Origin: Diplolepis rosae
Lineage: Eukaryota; Arthropoda; Insecta; Hymenoptera; Diplolepididae
Assembly: GCA_030998225.1 (NCBI GenBank)
Contig: JAPYXD010000742.1
Span: forward strand, 5,456,001-5,520,000
DNA: 64,000 bases
Reading direction: 5' to 3'
The position numbers were made by a program, and so were the translations under genes. Of this stretch, positions 43,423-54,019 are shown one piece after another. Within the stretch, counting starts at the first letter, position 1, and each line of letters begins with the position of its first letter. A model generated the notes under the pieces. That model made no database searches. It was not told where the DNA came from and saw nothing but the letters and a program-made list of their open reading frames with translations.

Positions 43423-44541
43423 TTGGATGTTGTTGCAATGTTTCCGAACATTCCGTTAGATTTGGTCAAAAAGGCTGTTTCAAATAGATGGATAAAAGTT
43501 GAATCACATACAAAATTAGATAAAAAAGAGTTTCTCGAAGGATTGGATTTCATTATGAATTCTACTAAATTTAAATTTAATAGTAAATTCTATAAACAAG
43601 AGTTTGGTACTCCAATAGGTTCTGTTATTTCTCCAATGTTGGCTGAAATAGTCATGGAAGATTTGGAAAAGACTGTCTTCGAGAGGTTGGAGTTTGTTGT
43701 GCCCTTTTATTTTAGATATGTTGATGATACTCTATTGTGTGTACCTTTGGACAAGCTGCAAAAACTTATAGATACTTTCAATAACTATCACCCAAGAATT
43801 CAATTTACCCATGAAATGGAAAGGAACAATAGAATTAGTTTTTTAGACTTGGAAATAATTAAACTTGATAATGGTAAAATAGTGTCAAATTGGTACAGAA
43901 AGAGTACATATTCTGGTAGAATGTTAAATTTCATCTCAAATCATCCCTTTCAAAATGAAGTTGCTATTATTAAAAATCTAGTTGACAGAGCTGTTTGTTT
44001 GTCCCATGAATCATTCCATTCAGAAAATTTAGAAGTTGTTAGAAAAATTTTATTTTTTAATCACTACCCACAAGATATGATTGAAAAACATATTAAAATT
44101 AGAATTCAACAAATTAAAAGTAGAAAGAATAGAAATGTAGACACGGATACACAAAGTGAAATTTTTGATAAAAACAACACTATTGTTCTTCCATATTTTG
44201 GTCATATTTCAAAAACTATTCAATCTATGTTAAAAAAATTTCAAATTCATACAATTTTTAGAATACCGTTTAAGATGGAAGGACTTATAACTTTGGGTAA
44301 AGACATCTTGAATAGATTAGAAAAAAGTGGGTTGATATACAAACTGATTTGTAAAAGGTGTAAAGAGACTTATGTGGGACAAACGGGCAGACTTCTTAAT
44401 ACTAGAGTAGAAGAAAACAAAAAGAATCTTGGGAGAGAGTGTAATTATCATAAAAAAAGAGAGGAAACACGTTCTATAAATTTGAGAACGGATTTGGTTA
44501 AGTACAATGGATGTTATGACAGCGTGATAAGTTATCTTTAA
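43423..44541 (+). pseudogene. Penelope-like RT C-terminal portion with GIY-YIG endonuclease
   Basis: An uninterrupted 372-codon frame. RT begins DVVAMFPNIPLDLV (the first catalytic Asp motif), then GTPIGSVISPMLAEI, FRYVDDTLLCVP (catalytic YVDD) and FLDLEI. A linker follows, then a GIY-YIG nuclease with YKLICKRCKETYVGQTGR; the nuclease is short and its tail is probably truncated. The first 19 codons cross the inversion junction. RT and endonuclease residues look good, so this half is young or conserved; function is lost because the N-terminal half is inverted. Confidence 0.9.
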
Positions 44542-44768
44542 TGACGGTATTACTAGTAAATATCCTTGAGGTTTCTAGATTCTGCGAAACGATTTAGAGT
44601 TTATTGAATGATCCTTGGGGTCTTTCAGGTGCTTGGGCGGGAGGGATGCTCGGGGTCTTGTTTCAGTTTCCTGTTGGCGTTCCGTGGAGGAGGGTCTGCG
44701 TCTCCATGGAGGGCGATAGGAGACAATTTTATTCAAATAATTAAATTTTTTTTTGTAGTATTGCAGCT

Positions 44769-44801
44769 CTGAAGAGGGTGCTGGAAGAGCACCGAAACGT
44801 C
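44769..44801 (+). ncRNA. hammerhead-ribozyme-like motif in the Penelope 3' region
   Basis: CTGAAGA (44769-44775), stem II GGTGCT/AGCACC (44777-44782, 44788-44793) closed by GGAAG, GAAA (44794-44797), then CGTC. This is the order of the hammerhead core with the CUGANGA consensus. Hammerhead motifs in Penelope terminal repeats are established. Stem III and stem I are weak here. Confidence 0.55.
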
Positions 44802-45239
44802 GGCGATAATTTAAGTTTTATTTATGTAAATGGTGGTGGGTAATAAAAAAAAAAGAGGACGAAAGAAAGAAAAATAAGGAAGGGGTTTTGGAAGGTTTCC
44901 TTCTTTTTTCTTTCCTCCTTTTTTGTTTGTTTTTCTCACGATTTGTTTTCTGTTGAGGTGTGTTGTCTTTGGTCCAAATTTGGTTGTGTTTTTTGTGTTT
45001 TGGGGATTCGACTGTTAGAGTCCTTGAAAATTTTTTTAATTGTGCTTTTGTTTGGACGTTGAGAGGAGTCCGGGTCAGTGGTGATACGGGTTCAGGTTTA
45101 AAATTTCAAGTTTAACTAATAGAACGGAACGCGTTATAATTTGGGAGATCGTTTCTTCTCCTGCCTATTAGGGTGTTTGTTCGAGTCATTACATTGACTT
45201 TGTTTTAGAATTTCCGCTTCCTGAGACACTTGTTTCGAT

Positions 45240-46330
45240 TCTTCTTTTATTGGCGTTCCGACGTATAGGTGTTTGCGGTTTCTTTCAATTCTCGAGCCAA
45301 ATTCAAAGCAAACTTGGTACGACTTTGGTCGGCCACAAACGTTGGTGACTTTCGCAGGAAATAACGGTTTATTAGCCTCTTTCTAACATAAATTTGTTGC
45401 CCAATTTCTATTGGCTTGAGTTGGCTCGAGGAACGGTCAAAATTGTATTTTTGTATCTCTTGCCACTCAAGGAATTTTTCTCTTACATTCAAATAGTATT
45501 TCGTATTTTCCATCTAGAGGGTTGTCGGGAGAATAAATTTTATCTATCTACGATACATGATTTCGCTGGGTGATCTGATTTCTGTAGATACTCGGGTGTT
45601 GCGATATTCTAGCAGAGCTAAATGTGGATCGCGATACGAGTCTTCGAGCTTTTTGGACATGATTTTCACGATTTTGATGTGGGCTTCTATGCCCTTCGAT
45701 TAGGGGTAGTTGGAACTACTCATTGGCAATTTAAATCCCTATTCTGCCGCAAACTTTCTAGAATTTACATTGCTAAAATGTGTCCCGTTATCAGAATAGA
45801 CCAGCTCTGGTATCGCGAAACGGGAAAACATGCTTTTAAATTTCAATACAATAGTGATGCCTTCAATGTTTTGTAATTTTGCAACTTCCACGAATTTACT
45901 AAAGTAATCGATCACGAAAAGCCAATCTGCATTTCTGAATCTGAATAAATCCAAACCAAGGACGTGCCATGGACCGTCAGGAACTTCCTTTGGCATTAGA
46001 GGCTCCTTAGGATTTTCTCTTTGAAATTTTAAACAAGAGGCACAATTTTTAATCAAATCTTCAATCTCTGCATTCATCCGCGGCCAAAACAAAGTTTCGC
46101 GTGTTCTTTTTTTACTTTTTTCAATTCCCATATGAATGTAGTGAATCTTGTCAAGCATTTGTTTTCTCAAATTTTTTGGAACAATGATTCTGTTGCCCTT
46201 GAACATTAACCGTACAATTTCATTTATTTCATTGCGAAAATTTGCGTAGGGCTTTATCATGTCTGGCATGTTTTTCTTTTTGGGCGAGCCATGAATGATG
46301 AAACTTTTTAGAAGCTGCATTTCAGTATCA
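45240..46330 (-). pseudogene. Gypsy #2 integrase
   Basis: Frame 45739-46320 holds the H2C2 zinc domain (HYIHMGIEKSKKRTRETLFW...NCASCLKF), then the DDE core beginning WHVLGLDLF and VYSDNGTHFSN, followed by RKFAAE. 45247-45513 carries the C-terminal part (IGQQIYVRKRLI, PTFVADQSRTKF). A break of about 225 bp of frame-disturbed sequence lies between the two. Minus strand, following RT and RNase H upstream at 46450-47400. 45046-45239 shows no gene. Confidence 0.85.
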
Positions 46331-46439
46331 GCTCTGTTTTCCTAAAAAATTTGTCTTTTTTTTCAATCAAATCGGAAATTCTTGGTCAAAAGGCAAAAGA
46401 AGTTCCTTCTCTGGTCTGTATTTCACAATTATGTCGTAT

Positions 46440-47405
46440 TTGTGTAGTCTTAATCTAATTTTTTTATCCCAGCCGGAGCATCGCAGTGCGATTTCTGAAA
46501 AATTGCCCCCAAGGGCTTGTGGTCGTTTTCGATTGTGACCTTTTTGTCGAAAATGTATTCGCGGAATTTTTCACATCCATACGCGATAGCCAAAATCTTC
46601 TCCTCAATCTGTGCATATCTTCTTTCTGGTTCTGTGAGTGCTATGCTTCCGTAAGCTACTGGCAAATTATCTTGCAAAAGTATACATCCCAGATCGTTCT
46701 GAGACGCGTTAACACTCAACGTTACCTCCTTGTTTACGTCATGCTATTGAAGAATAGGGCTTTTGACTAACAGATTTTTCAACTTATTCAACTTTCTTCT
46801 TTTTGAATTTACATTTTGCCAAATTGAAATTAACATTCCGTTCCTTCGCAATCTGTAAAACTTTCTCAAGTCTTTCATCATGTTTTTTTCCGTCCTTTCC
46901 CTATATCAAAAAGTCGTCAATGTACTATTCAACCCTTCTAAATTACCAAATTTTCCATGGAAACAGTTTTGAAATATTTCTGGAGCCGAAAAAATGCCAT
47001 AAGGCATCCTTGTGAATTTATATCTGTCGGAGGGTGTTTCAAATGTGACGTGATCCGTACTCTTTTCTGATAATTTGATTGGTCAAAAAGCCCTACCGGC
47101 ATCTAAAGTTGTAAAAAACTTTGCATTTGACAACTATGAACTTAATTGTTAGAATGTGGGTATCTTGGAATGTTTCCGTATGATAGCTTTGTTCAGAAAG
47201 GATATATCTAAACAAATTCTGAGTTTACCATTTGGCTTTTTAAGTATTACCATTGGGCTGACCCATTCAGTGGAGCCCTCTACTTTTCGTATAATTCCGC
47301 CACTCCCCATTTTTTTAGTTTCTTTTCAACCATTTCAACAAGCGCAATTGTTTCTGGACGTTCAAACGTTTCTGGAAGGCATGACCTTGAAAATCGCGTT
47401 TTATT
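46440..47405 (-). pseudogene. Gypsy #2 reverse transcriptase and RNase H
   Basis: RT is recognisable across several frames with stops (LHWVSPMVI.KKPNGK, RMPYGIFSAPE, YIDDFLI at about 46910). The YIDD active site is present but between stops. RNase H is open at 46450-46719 with LSVNASQNDLGCILLQ (usually VDAS; the Asp is now Asn), ERRYAQIEEKILAI and NDHKPLGAIF. Order RT, RNase H, integrase is typical of Gypsy pol. Confidence 0.85.
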
Positions 47406-47409
47406 CAAT

Positions 47410-47790
47410 TTAATATCGTACTCGTACATCGGTATTCGACATTTTGCAAATCGTTCCCACTTTTTGTATCAATTTCAATTTTCGAAAAGTGGGAAGGCCC
47501 ATAATCGCCAGCGTGTTTATTTTCTGATTCACAACAATGAAATCAAGGATCGCATTCTCTCTGTTTGGGAATTTACAAGTGAGGTAACATTTTCCCTCTA
47601 CTTTTATATCGACACCGCCATACACGCTCAATCTAACTGACGTTTTCTAAAATACAGGTTTTATTATACTGATTTTCGTTAATCGCTCCGATGAAATAAA
47701 ATTGCAGTGAGCTCTCGTGTCGAATTTTACTCTAAGGCTATGAAAATTGTCAACAACGACGTTTTAATACCAGTCGGCATCCTCATTCTC
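47410..47790 (-). pseudogene. Gypsy #2 aspartic protease
   Basis: 47410-47631 (73 codons) is the C-terminal half of a retropepsin (VYGGVDIKVEGKCYL, IMGLPTFRKL). Upstream, around 47700-47725, the active site reads FDTRAHCNFI where DTGA(Q)CN is expected, so the Gly of the DTG triad is replaced. Frameshifts separate the two. Confidence 0.7.
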
Positions 47791-48600
47791 CGTTTTTACC
47801 GTCCTTATGAAAAGAGTTTCTATTTTATCGACATTTTCCCCTTGCAATTGCACCACATTCACTTTTTTCGATTGACATACTTTTTCGAAATCATTTACGC
47901 TTCTACAGTTGAAGCACGTTTTTTCAAACGCCGGATACTAGAACTTGTTATGAACAATGCCACAGGCTTCTTGAGCGAGGAGTTTCACTGGGAACTCTGT
48001 AAGCTCATTTGCTTTGCAAATATCTACGCATTTTTTAAGCGTCAAATCATCTTCGCGCAGCAATCGCCTTTTTAGCTCTGTGTTCGATATCCCGCAGATG
48101 ATTTGATCTCAGATGAGGCTATCTCATAGCTCACCAAAACCGCAGCTTCACTCAATTTCTTTAACTCCGTGATAAATTACGAAAAATTTTCCGAGCTCTG
48201 TTGAACTCATGTGAAAAAAACATGGAACTTCACACGTTCGTTTGCTATGGACGTGCAATATGCCTCAAATGCCGCTAGTATTTCGGCCACTGATGATTTC
48301 TGCGCGTCTGACAAATTGAGCATGTTGAATTTGTCCAGGGCGTCGTCTCCGATGGTGTGTAGAATTCTTCTTCTAGATCGGAGTCAAGAGAGGAATAGCT
48401 TTCTTCTTCTTCTGTGCTTCTTACGTGATTTTCAGTCACATCGGGCTCGTAGCCAACGTTTTTTGAGTTTGCGTCGTCCTCATCGTGTCGTTTTACTTTC
48501 GGAAGTCTTTAAACTTCATCTGCACTTGCCTTGCTCCCACTCACTTTTTTTGCTCAGATTCGGAAAAAATTTGGGACAATTTTGACCTATCTGTTTCGGG
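47791..48600 (-). pseudogene. Gypsy #2 gag, degraded
   Basis: Pieces on the minus strand: an acidic region near 48350, the segment CGISNTELKRRLLREDDLTLKKCVDIC (in two parts) near 48050-48120, and a zinc-knuckle remnant CFNCRSVNDFEKVC near 47900, in which the His is lost. Stops throughout. No LTRs identified for this copy. Confidence 0.7.
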
Positions 48601-48675
48601 CGGTCCAAAGTGTGCAACATTTTTTTGAAAATGTCTTGATTAATGCACAAAATCTAGTTTATGCAGTACCAATTG

Positions 48676-48918
48676 AAGAGTGGACATTCAAAAGGGCGTA
48701 ACACACAATTTTTCAAAAATCGTTTTTTTGGCGAAACAAATACTTGAGGTTAATGCCAATACAATAGCGCAAACGATTTTTTTTTCCAATCGGAAATATT
48801 TTTATTTTCGATTTGGAAATCAAAAATCTGTATCTCGAGGTGTCGAAATGGGAACGTTTCTGTGCCGCCGTGTAAAATTTCAGAAATGTGGGTTACGCCC
48901 TTTTGAATGTCCACTCTT
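48676..48918. mobile_element. MITE with AAGAGTGGACATTCAAAAGG ends
   Basis: AAGAGTGGACATTCAAAAGGGCGTAAC is perfectly inverted at the other end, and CAATTG flanks both sides (48670-48675, 48919-48924); as CAATTG is itself palindromic, whether it is duplication or terminus is open. 243 bp, no coding capacity. From 48930 to 49360 no gene is seen. Confidence 0.75.
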
Positions 48919-49369
48919 CAATTGATTTTTAGAAGTAAATCAAATGCACACCTTAATGAATGAATAAATAAATGAATAATAGCAAACTGACAACTATGTT
49001 GGTGCAATAGAATAGAAGAATAGAATATTTTAGAAATAAATATCGTTAATGTGCTTTATTGTACATCGCGAGGCTAGCATGCATTCCATCATCATATTTC
49101 CTTCCCTGTATCCATCTTAGCCTAAATCCTTAAGCGGACTGACCAACCACAACAAAAGCCACGTGGTTTTTAATAAATCAAACAAAATTGATGATTATGT
49201 ATCAAATGATAGTTGTGAGCCACTTCCTTTCGCCATAATAGCAGGTCGACAAGCTAGAGAAAAATTTGACAGGAATTTGGATGAAATAAGAGTACATTTT
49301 TCGATTTAAAAGAAAATCTTGTCAGGGTAAAAGAGTCTGCTCCTATCTTGACCTAAATTTTCGGCCCTC

Positions 49370-49835
49370 GAGGATTCAAATTCAAACAGATAAATAATTT
49401 TGACGAATTTTCATTTCTCTTTGAAAACCTATTTCGAATACTGTTTATTCTATGTCCCATCTTTCAAAAATTCAGTCCACCTAGAGAACTAATCGATTTT
49501 TATACACCTTTTTTTGAGTAGAAATATCGAAATTCTAGTGGTTCTCTCGCTCTGAAACACGTGCGTTGAGTCACAGACTCTGTTGTCACCGTTGAGCGTT
49601 TGAATTGATAATTCCTCTTTTTCCATAGAATAAGGAAAGAAGAATCAAATCAGAATTTTTTTATTTGAATCTTTTAAAAATTCGTCCCCTCTGTGGAATG
49701 TACGTCGAGCCCTAGGATTTGTTGGCCACGTCGACGGGTCGAATACTCTATTCTACATCCCATCTATCAGAAATTTAATCCACCTAGAGAACTAATCGAT
49801 TTTTATACACCTTTATTCGAGTGGAAATAGCATCC
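49370..49835 (+). repeat. imperfect direct repeat, about 85 bp, 300 bp apart
   Basis: 49441-49535 and 49742-49835 share CCACCTAGAGAACTAATCGATTTTTATACACCTTT and flanks (CCCATCT.TCA.AAATT). They may be parts of a duplicated leader of the Gypsy that follows. No ORF. Confidence 0.7.
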
Positions 49836-49839
49836 CTTT

Positions 49840-50890
49840 TTCACCAGATGGAATTCTAGGAAGAGCTTATTTGAGGCAGGAGCAAGCTCAAATTTCATTT
49901 CGACACAACGCGTTAGCAACTGCTTTCAACCCTATTACACTGATCCCTTTCATCGATCAAGAATCACAAGAACCAGGTAATCGCTTAAACCCGAAATTTA
50001 ACCATTTCCTAGAATACTAAAAATTAAGGCCAGAACAAGGCAACCTATTGCCATAAGCGTTACAAGCCCGAAGGTTGCCGAAGGCTGCCTGCTTAAGCTT
50101 GATACCCCCGAAGGCTTCTACTTAGAAGAGGCAGCTGTCTCAATACACGATGGAATGTGTCACGCAGTGGCCACTAATACCACCGAAAACGACATCGACA
50201 TACGAATCGCTCTCCAGCAGGTAATACCGTTCGATTTATGTGAATTTCCTGGTGAGGAACTCTCTAAATCAGGACCCGAATGCTCTACCTTAGGCTCACA
50301 GCGATATCTGAGATCTTATGCGGAGCGTGTCGAGAGAGTATAAAAAAGCCTACATCTTTCTCAATTAAATAAAGATGGGCAATAAATTCATGTGCAGATG
50401 AATACGCTGATATTTTCCGACCAACTGGCGAGAGATTTAACAGCACTCATCTGATCCAACACCGGATTCTAACATTGGATAACGAGGTGATTGCAAGGAA
50501 GCAATACAGATTCCCTCATAATGCGACTGACCAACTCACCCTGCAAACTGATAAACAATATAATAACGGGATTATGGGTGACTCTAAGTCTCCTTACAAT
50601 TCTCAAATTTGCATTGCTCCAAAGAAGCTCGACGCCTCTGGCGAGAAGAACAGGACAGTTTTTAGTGATTTAAGAGCCCTTAACGAAAAGGTAATCGGAG
50701 GTTCTTACCCTTTGCCTAATATCACAGATATTCTAGACTTGCGATTACGAGCCAGTTCATTGGATGACTTATATTAATAATCCAGGAGCAAAGTTGCTCC
50801 GATGGCGGTTTAGACTCCAGGATTATCAATACAAATTTGAGTATTAACAAGGGAAACTAAAGAGAGGTGCTCAAGCCTTATCAGGCAATC
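49840..50890 (+). pseudogene. Gypsy #3 pol, internally deleted
   Basis: 49850-49980 reads EQAQISFRHNALATAFNP-like leader sequence; 50030-50345 the linker before RT (KVAEGCLLKLDTPEGFY, HAVATNTTENDIDI). 50475-50777 is the RT start (YRFPHNATDQL, SPYNSQICIAPKKLD, FSDLRALNEKVIGGSYPLPNI). Immediately after, 50780-50890 reads GAKLLRWRFRLQDYQYKFEY...ALSGNPV, the end of RNase H (usually DALSRNP). Most of RT and RNase H between these points is deleted. Plus strand; stops and shifts throughout. Confidence 0.8.
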
Positions 50891-50892
50891 CA

Positions 50893-51144
50893 GTGACTGA
50901 TGGACGATACTCAAAATTTACTGACTTCACTGACTCCTCCGATTCTGACGATTGTGATGAATTCTACTCTCTGCAAAACAACTCTGAAAAACTTCAGAAA
51001 TCCACCGAAAACCCTTCCGACACCGGAAAAGTGTTAGTGATAACGCGTTCCGGGGCGTCATTGGCAGAACCTGGCGAGGATAAACCTTCCCTCACCACTC
51101 AGGAGCCGTCAGGTTCCTCTGAAAGCGTAACTCGAACGAAGTAA
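50893..51144 (+). pseudogene. acidic linker of Gypsy #3
   Basis: An 83-codon open frame rich in Asp, Ser and Glu (FTDSSDSDDCDEFYSL) in the place between RNase H and integrase of this Gypsy lineage. No domain. Confidence 0.4.
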
Positions 51145-51181
51145 TCTTCACATTCAAAGGACCCATCCACTTCCGAACCCA

Positions 51182-51900
51182 GTGTTAGAATCGCAAACTG
51201 TCCACCTCAGCTGGAGCAATTCCTTGGCAATGGGAAAGGCCAAAAAAGACTCTACTCCCGAAAACCCTGCAGAAGCCTACATGCCCAAGAGTGTTTTTCC
51301 CCTAGTGTTTCGCGAATCACGTAGAGTTTTACCGAACGTAGAGTTAAACTTAGTAGCAGAAACAGACAATAATGCCCCTAAAAGTGCGCCCCCTAGACTT
51401 CCAGGTCCAAGCCCTTGGTTAGCCCCATTACAGGGCACTTATGTAGACGTTTACGTCAACGGAGCGTGCAGCTAAATGGGCGTGGTGAACCAAGGGCAGG
51501 AATAGAAGTCTGGTTTAAACCAAACCACTCCCTAAATGTTTCACGCCCTTCCCAAGGACTTCAGTCAAACAACTCGGTCGAAATTGAAGCAGCAACCGTT
51601 GCAGCTCAACAGGCTCACGAGGCTGGTATCACGAAGCTGAGAATAAAGACTGGCTTCAAGTTTCTGTGAAACAGTGCCTCAGAATGGATTCCAAGATTGG
51701 AAACAAACGAATGAACAATCTGCGAGAATGAACCAGTTAGGAATCGGTCCGAATTGGAGAAGATAAAAAAACCCCTGAAGCTCTTGCATAGGATTTGGGA
51801 ATATGTTTGAAGTCATAAGGGAATACCAGGAAACGAAATGGCCGAGAAACTGGCCAGAGAAGGGGTCGAAGAGAGTAGACACGATTGTATGAAATTAAAT
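51182..51900 (+). pseudogene. RNase H1-like domain, catalytic residues lost
   Basis: Two overlapping frames (51182-51475, 51415-51669) and the following sequence match RNase H of the cellular H1 type in order: TYVDVYVNGACS (Asp usually in VDGAC, Asn here), NGRGEPRAGIEVWF, NHSLNVSRPSQG, NSVEIEAATVAAQQAHEAGI (catalytic Glu present), RIKTGFKFL (usual TDSQ Asp replaced), EWIPRL and HKGIPGNEMAEKLAREG. A frameshift lies at 51470 and a stop at 51667. It could be a captured host RNase H1 or the extra RNase H of a retroelement. An Asn-rich tail (FNRNNNQSINRNFN at 51950-52000) follows. Confidence 0.6.
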
Positions 51901-52560
51901 AGCTTCTCACCTCGCTCTAATTTTCCCCAGAGAAACAAATTCGACCAAAATCAAAACTTCAATCGGAATAATAATCAAAGTATAAACCGTAATTTCAATT
52001 AAAGAAATTGGAATAAAAATTCAAACTTCAAACAAAAATTAAATTCCAATATTATACCTTTGGTCTAGTTTCAAATTTTCGTTGAAATAAAACTCTTCAA
52101 ATTTTTCTTCCAAAATCTCTTCATAGTTTTCTTCAAACGTCTCTTTCAACTTTTTCTGAAATTAGTCTTTAAAATTTTCTTCAAAATGGTCTTCTAATTT
52201 TTCTTCGTAATTTTCTTCATAATTTCCTTTAAGTGTGGTCTCAATGTCGTTCATTTCATCTTCTGAGGTGGAAAAATAATTTCCACTCTATTAGCTTTCA
52301 GGTTCTGTAATATTTGTCGACTTTTTGGCATTTTTCTGTTTCTTGCTTGAGTTTGTTTCAAATAATCTGAGCAATCAGGAACAGAGTCAGAATCCGATCC
52401 TAGTTTTGTTTGGTTTCGTTTTTGTGCATATATTTCTGGAAGTACACCTTATTTTATTTGTTTTCTTGGTCTACTTGTTTTCCTTTTTGGTTGATAGGGA
52501 ATAGTTTTCAAACTCGTAAATAGATTTCTTTTGGTCTATCTTATGATTTTTTGACAGCAG
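51901..52560 (-). other. degenerate coding tract with FEEN(Y/F)EE repeats
   Basis: On the minus strand, 52060-52260 encodes an acidic repetitive segment (variants of NYEENYEEK, FEENFKD, FEEKFEEF), preceded at 52260-52450 by a basic open stretch (QTQARNRKMPKSRQ). One in-frame stop. Probably part of a retroelement gag or linker; no family assigned. 52561-52720 shows nothing else. Confidence 0.35.
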
Positions 52561-52794
52561 GTTTAGAAGAAAATTTCTATATAATTTTTCTTAATTCTTA
52601 CCTTAATTCGGTTTTTTTGTTTTTTCTTATTGTTTTTTCTTTTGACCTTATGTATTTATAGTCTTCCAAGGTGAATTTTCATATTTTTTCGCAGGTACTA
52701 AACTTAATAAAAAGTTTGTAATTAAAATAAAATTTTTCCTTCGGGTAGCGCAACCATTTTTTTTCTTGAATATACGTAAGTTCTGAATAATAAT

Positions 52795-53012
52795 GGTATA
52801 TTACGTGCCTAGGAGCACAATGAGGGTTATTACGCGACGAGCGACAATGCTCGCAGGAGATCGAAGCCAAGGCGTAGGCGAGGCGTAGCCGACACGTAGC
52901 TGAGGCAAAGCCGAGACAAAACCGAGACCAAGCCGAAACGAATCTGAGGCGCGATCAGTTCTACGAGCATTGTCGCGAGTTTCCTAATTTCCCGAATTTT
53001 GTGTATTGGCAC
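52795..53012. mobile_element. CpG-rich MITE
   Basis: TATTACGTGCCTAGGAGCAC and, inverted, TTGGCACGTATTCT form rough terminal repeats; CGACAATGCTCG / CGAGCATTGTCG forms an inner stem. The centre is a tandem of GAGRCRWAGCCGA-like words. It is far richer in GC and CpG than the surroundings. It abuts the next MITE copy. Confidence 0.6.
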
Positions 53013-53400
53013 GTATTCTATTTTATGTGACTTCGGTGCGTATACGAGTTTTTATGCCTACACTCGAATCTAATCTAGTATTGTAGTTGTTTGCGGCGCT
53101 TGTCATTACACTTGATATGTCACGACTAGTCCCAGCCATTTTGATTTTATCGATCTTATGTAGTAGTAGCAGATTTTAATAGACGCATGCGCAGTTCAAA
53201 TATACACGGCTTTGTCAGTAGGGTGCTAACGCTGTACGAAGAAAAAGAAGAGTAAGAAGAAGATTGTGCTCCGCTGTATGGCTATAGGCGCATGTGCAGT
53301 TCAATTTTTACATTACATTCCTCTGTAGCGCAATACACAACATTGCGATACTCTTAACTGTAGCGAAAAAATGAGTTTACGTGCCGGAGGCACATAAAAT
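53012..53400. mobile_element. TTTTATGTG-TIR MITE, copy 3
   Basis: Ends TTTTATGTGACTTCGGTGCG and CGTGCCGGAGGCACATAAAA. It shares the whole interior with copies at 4180 and 40110 (TAGACGCATGCGCAGTTCAAAT, GGTGCTAACGCTGTACGAAGA). It lies in the left arm of the 52722-57685 element. Confidence 0.85.
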
Positions 53401-54019
53401 ATATTTTTGTCCCCGCGATCGGAAGGGTAGCTCATGGAGAAAAAAATTAAAAACTGTATTGCCCTATGTATGTATGTGGCATCTGCAGTATGATATATTA
53501 TATTCAAACTGGGGTCCAACTATATTTCTGGTACTTAGGCAATAATTTTATCCATTTAAAAACACTTATTGAAGTTTTAAATATTTATGAAAATATTTTA
53601 GAAATTTCTAAAATCAATCGTGATAAAAAACATAACATAATGTGTTCTGTCGTACTGCTGACATTCGCTAACTTCTGCCAACTTCTCAAGGTGCATCGCG
53701 TGAAGATTGTCAGTCAGATTTGTCCCTTTAAACGTATATACATTATATACAAATTATAAATATTACATACATTATATACCCATACACATTTGATTTACTA
53801 TTTACAGGGTGAGGCACATAAAGTGTTACAGAGAGATAGCGCTCAACTATTGATCATATCCAAAAATGTTTCAGACAAAAGTTTTAGTGTAGGAGAAGGC
53901 AATCATACTGGACCACCCTATTTTTCTATCGGTGGAGGCGCTGAAGCTACGTCAAGATCAACTCCATTTTTTAAAATGGAACAATGTATTTTTCTCGATG
54001 ACATTATTACCGAGTTTAA

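Larger units (their letters stand above)
42786..45045. mobile_element. Penelope-like element with inverted terminal repeats and inverted 5' half
   Basis: Terminal segments 42786-42968 and 44850-45045 are inverse copies (GAGGACGAAAGAAAGAAAAA...GGAAGGGGTTTTGG; AACAGTCGAATCCCC). Between them the RT N-terminal half lies on the minus strand and the RT C-terminal half with endonuclease on the plus strand, so they diverge from a point near 43420. Penelope-like elements are known for terminal repeats in odd orientations. A 19-bp inverse pair (ATGTCATAAAGGACATG at 43263 and 43402) marks the junction. A hammerhead-like motif lies upstream of the right terminal repeat. Confidence 0.85.
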
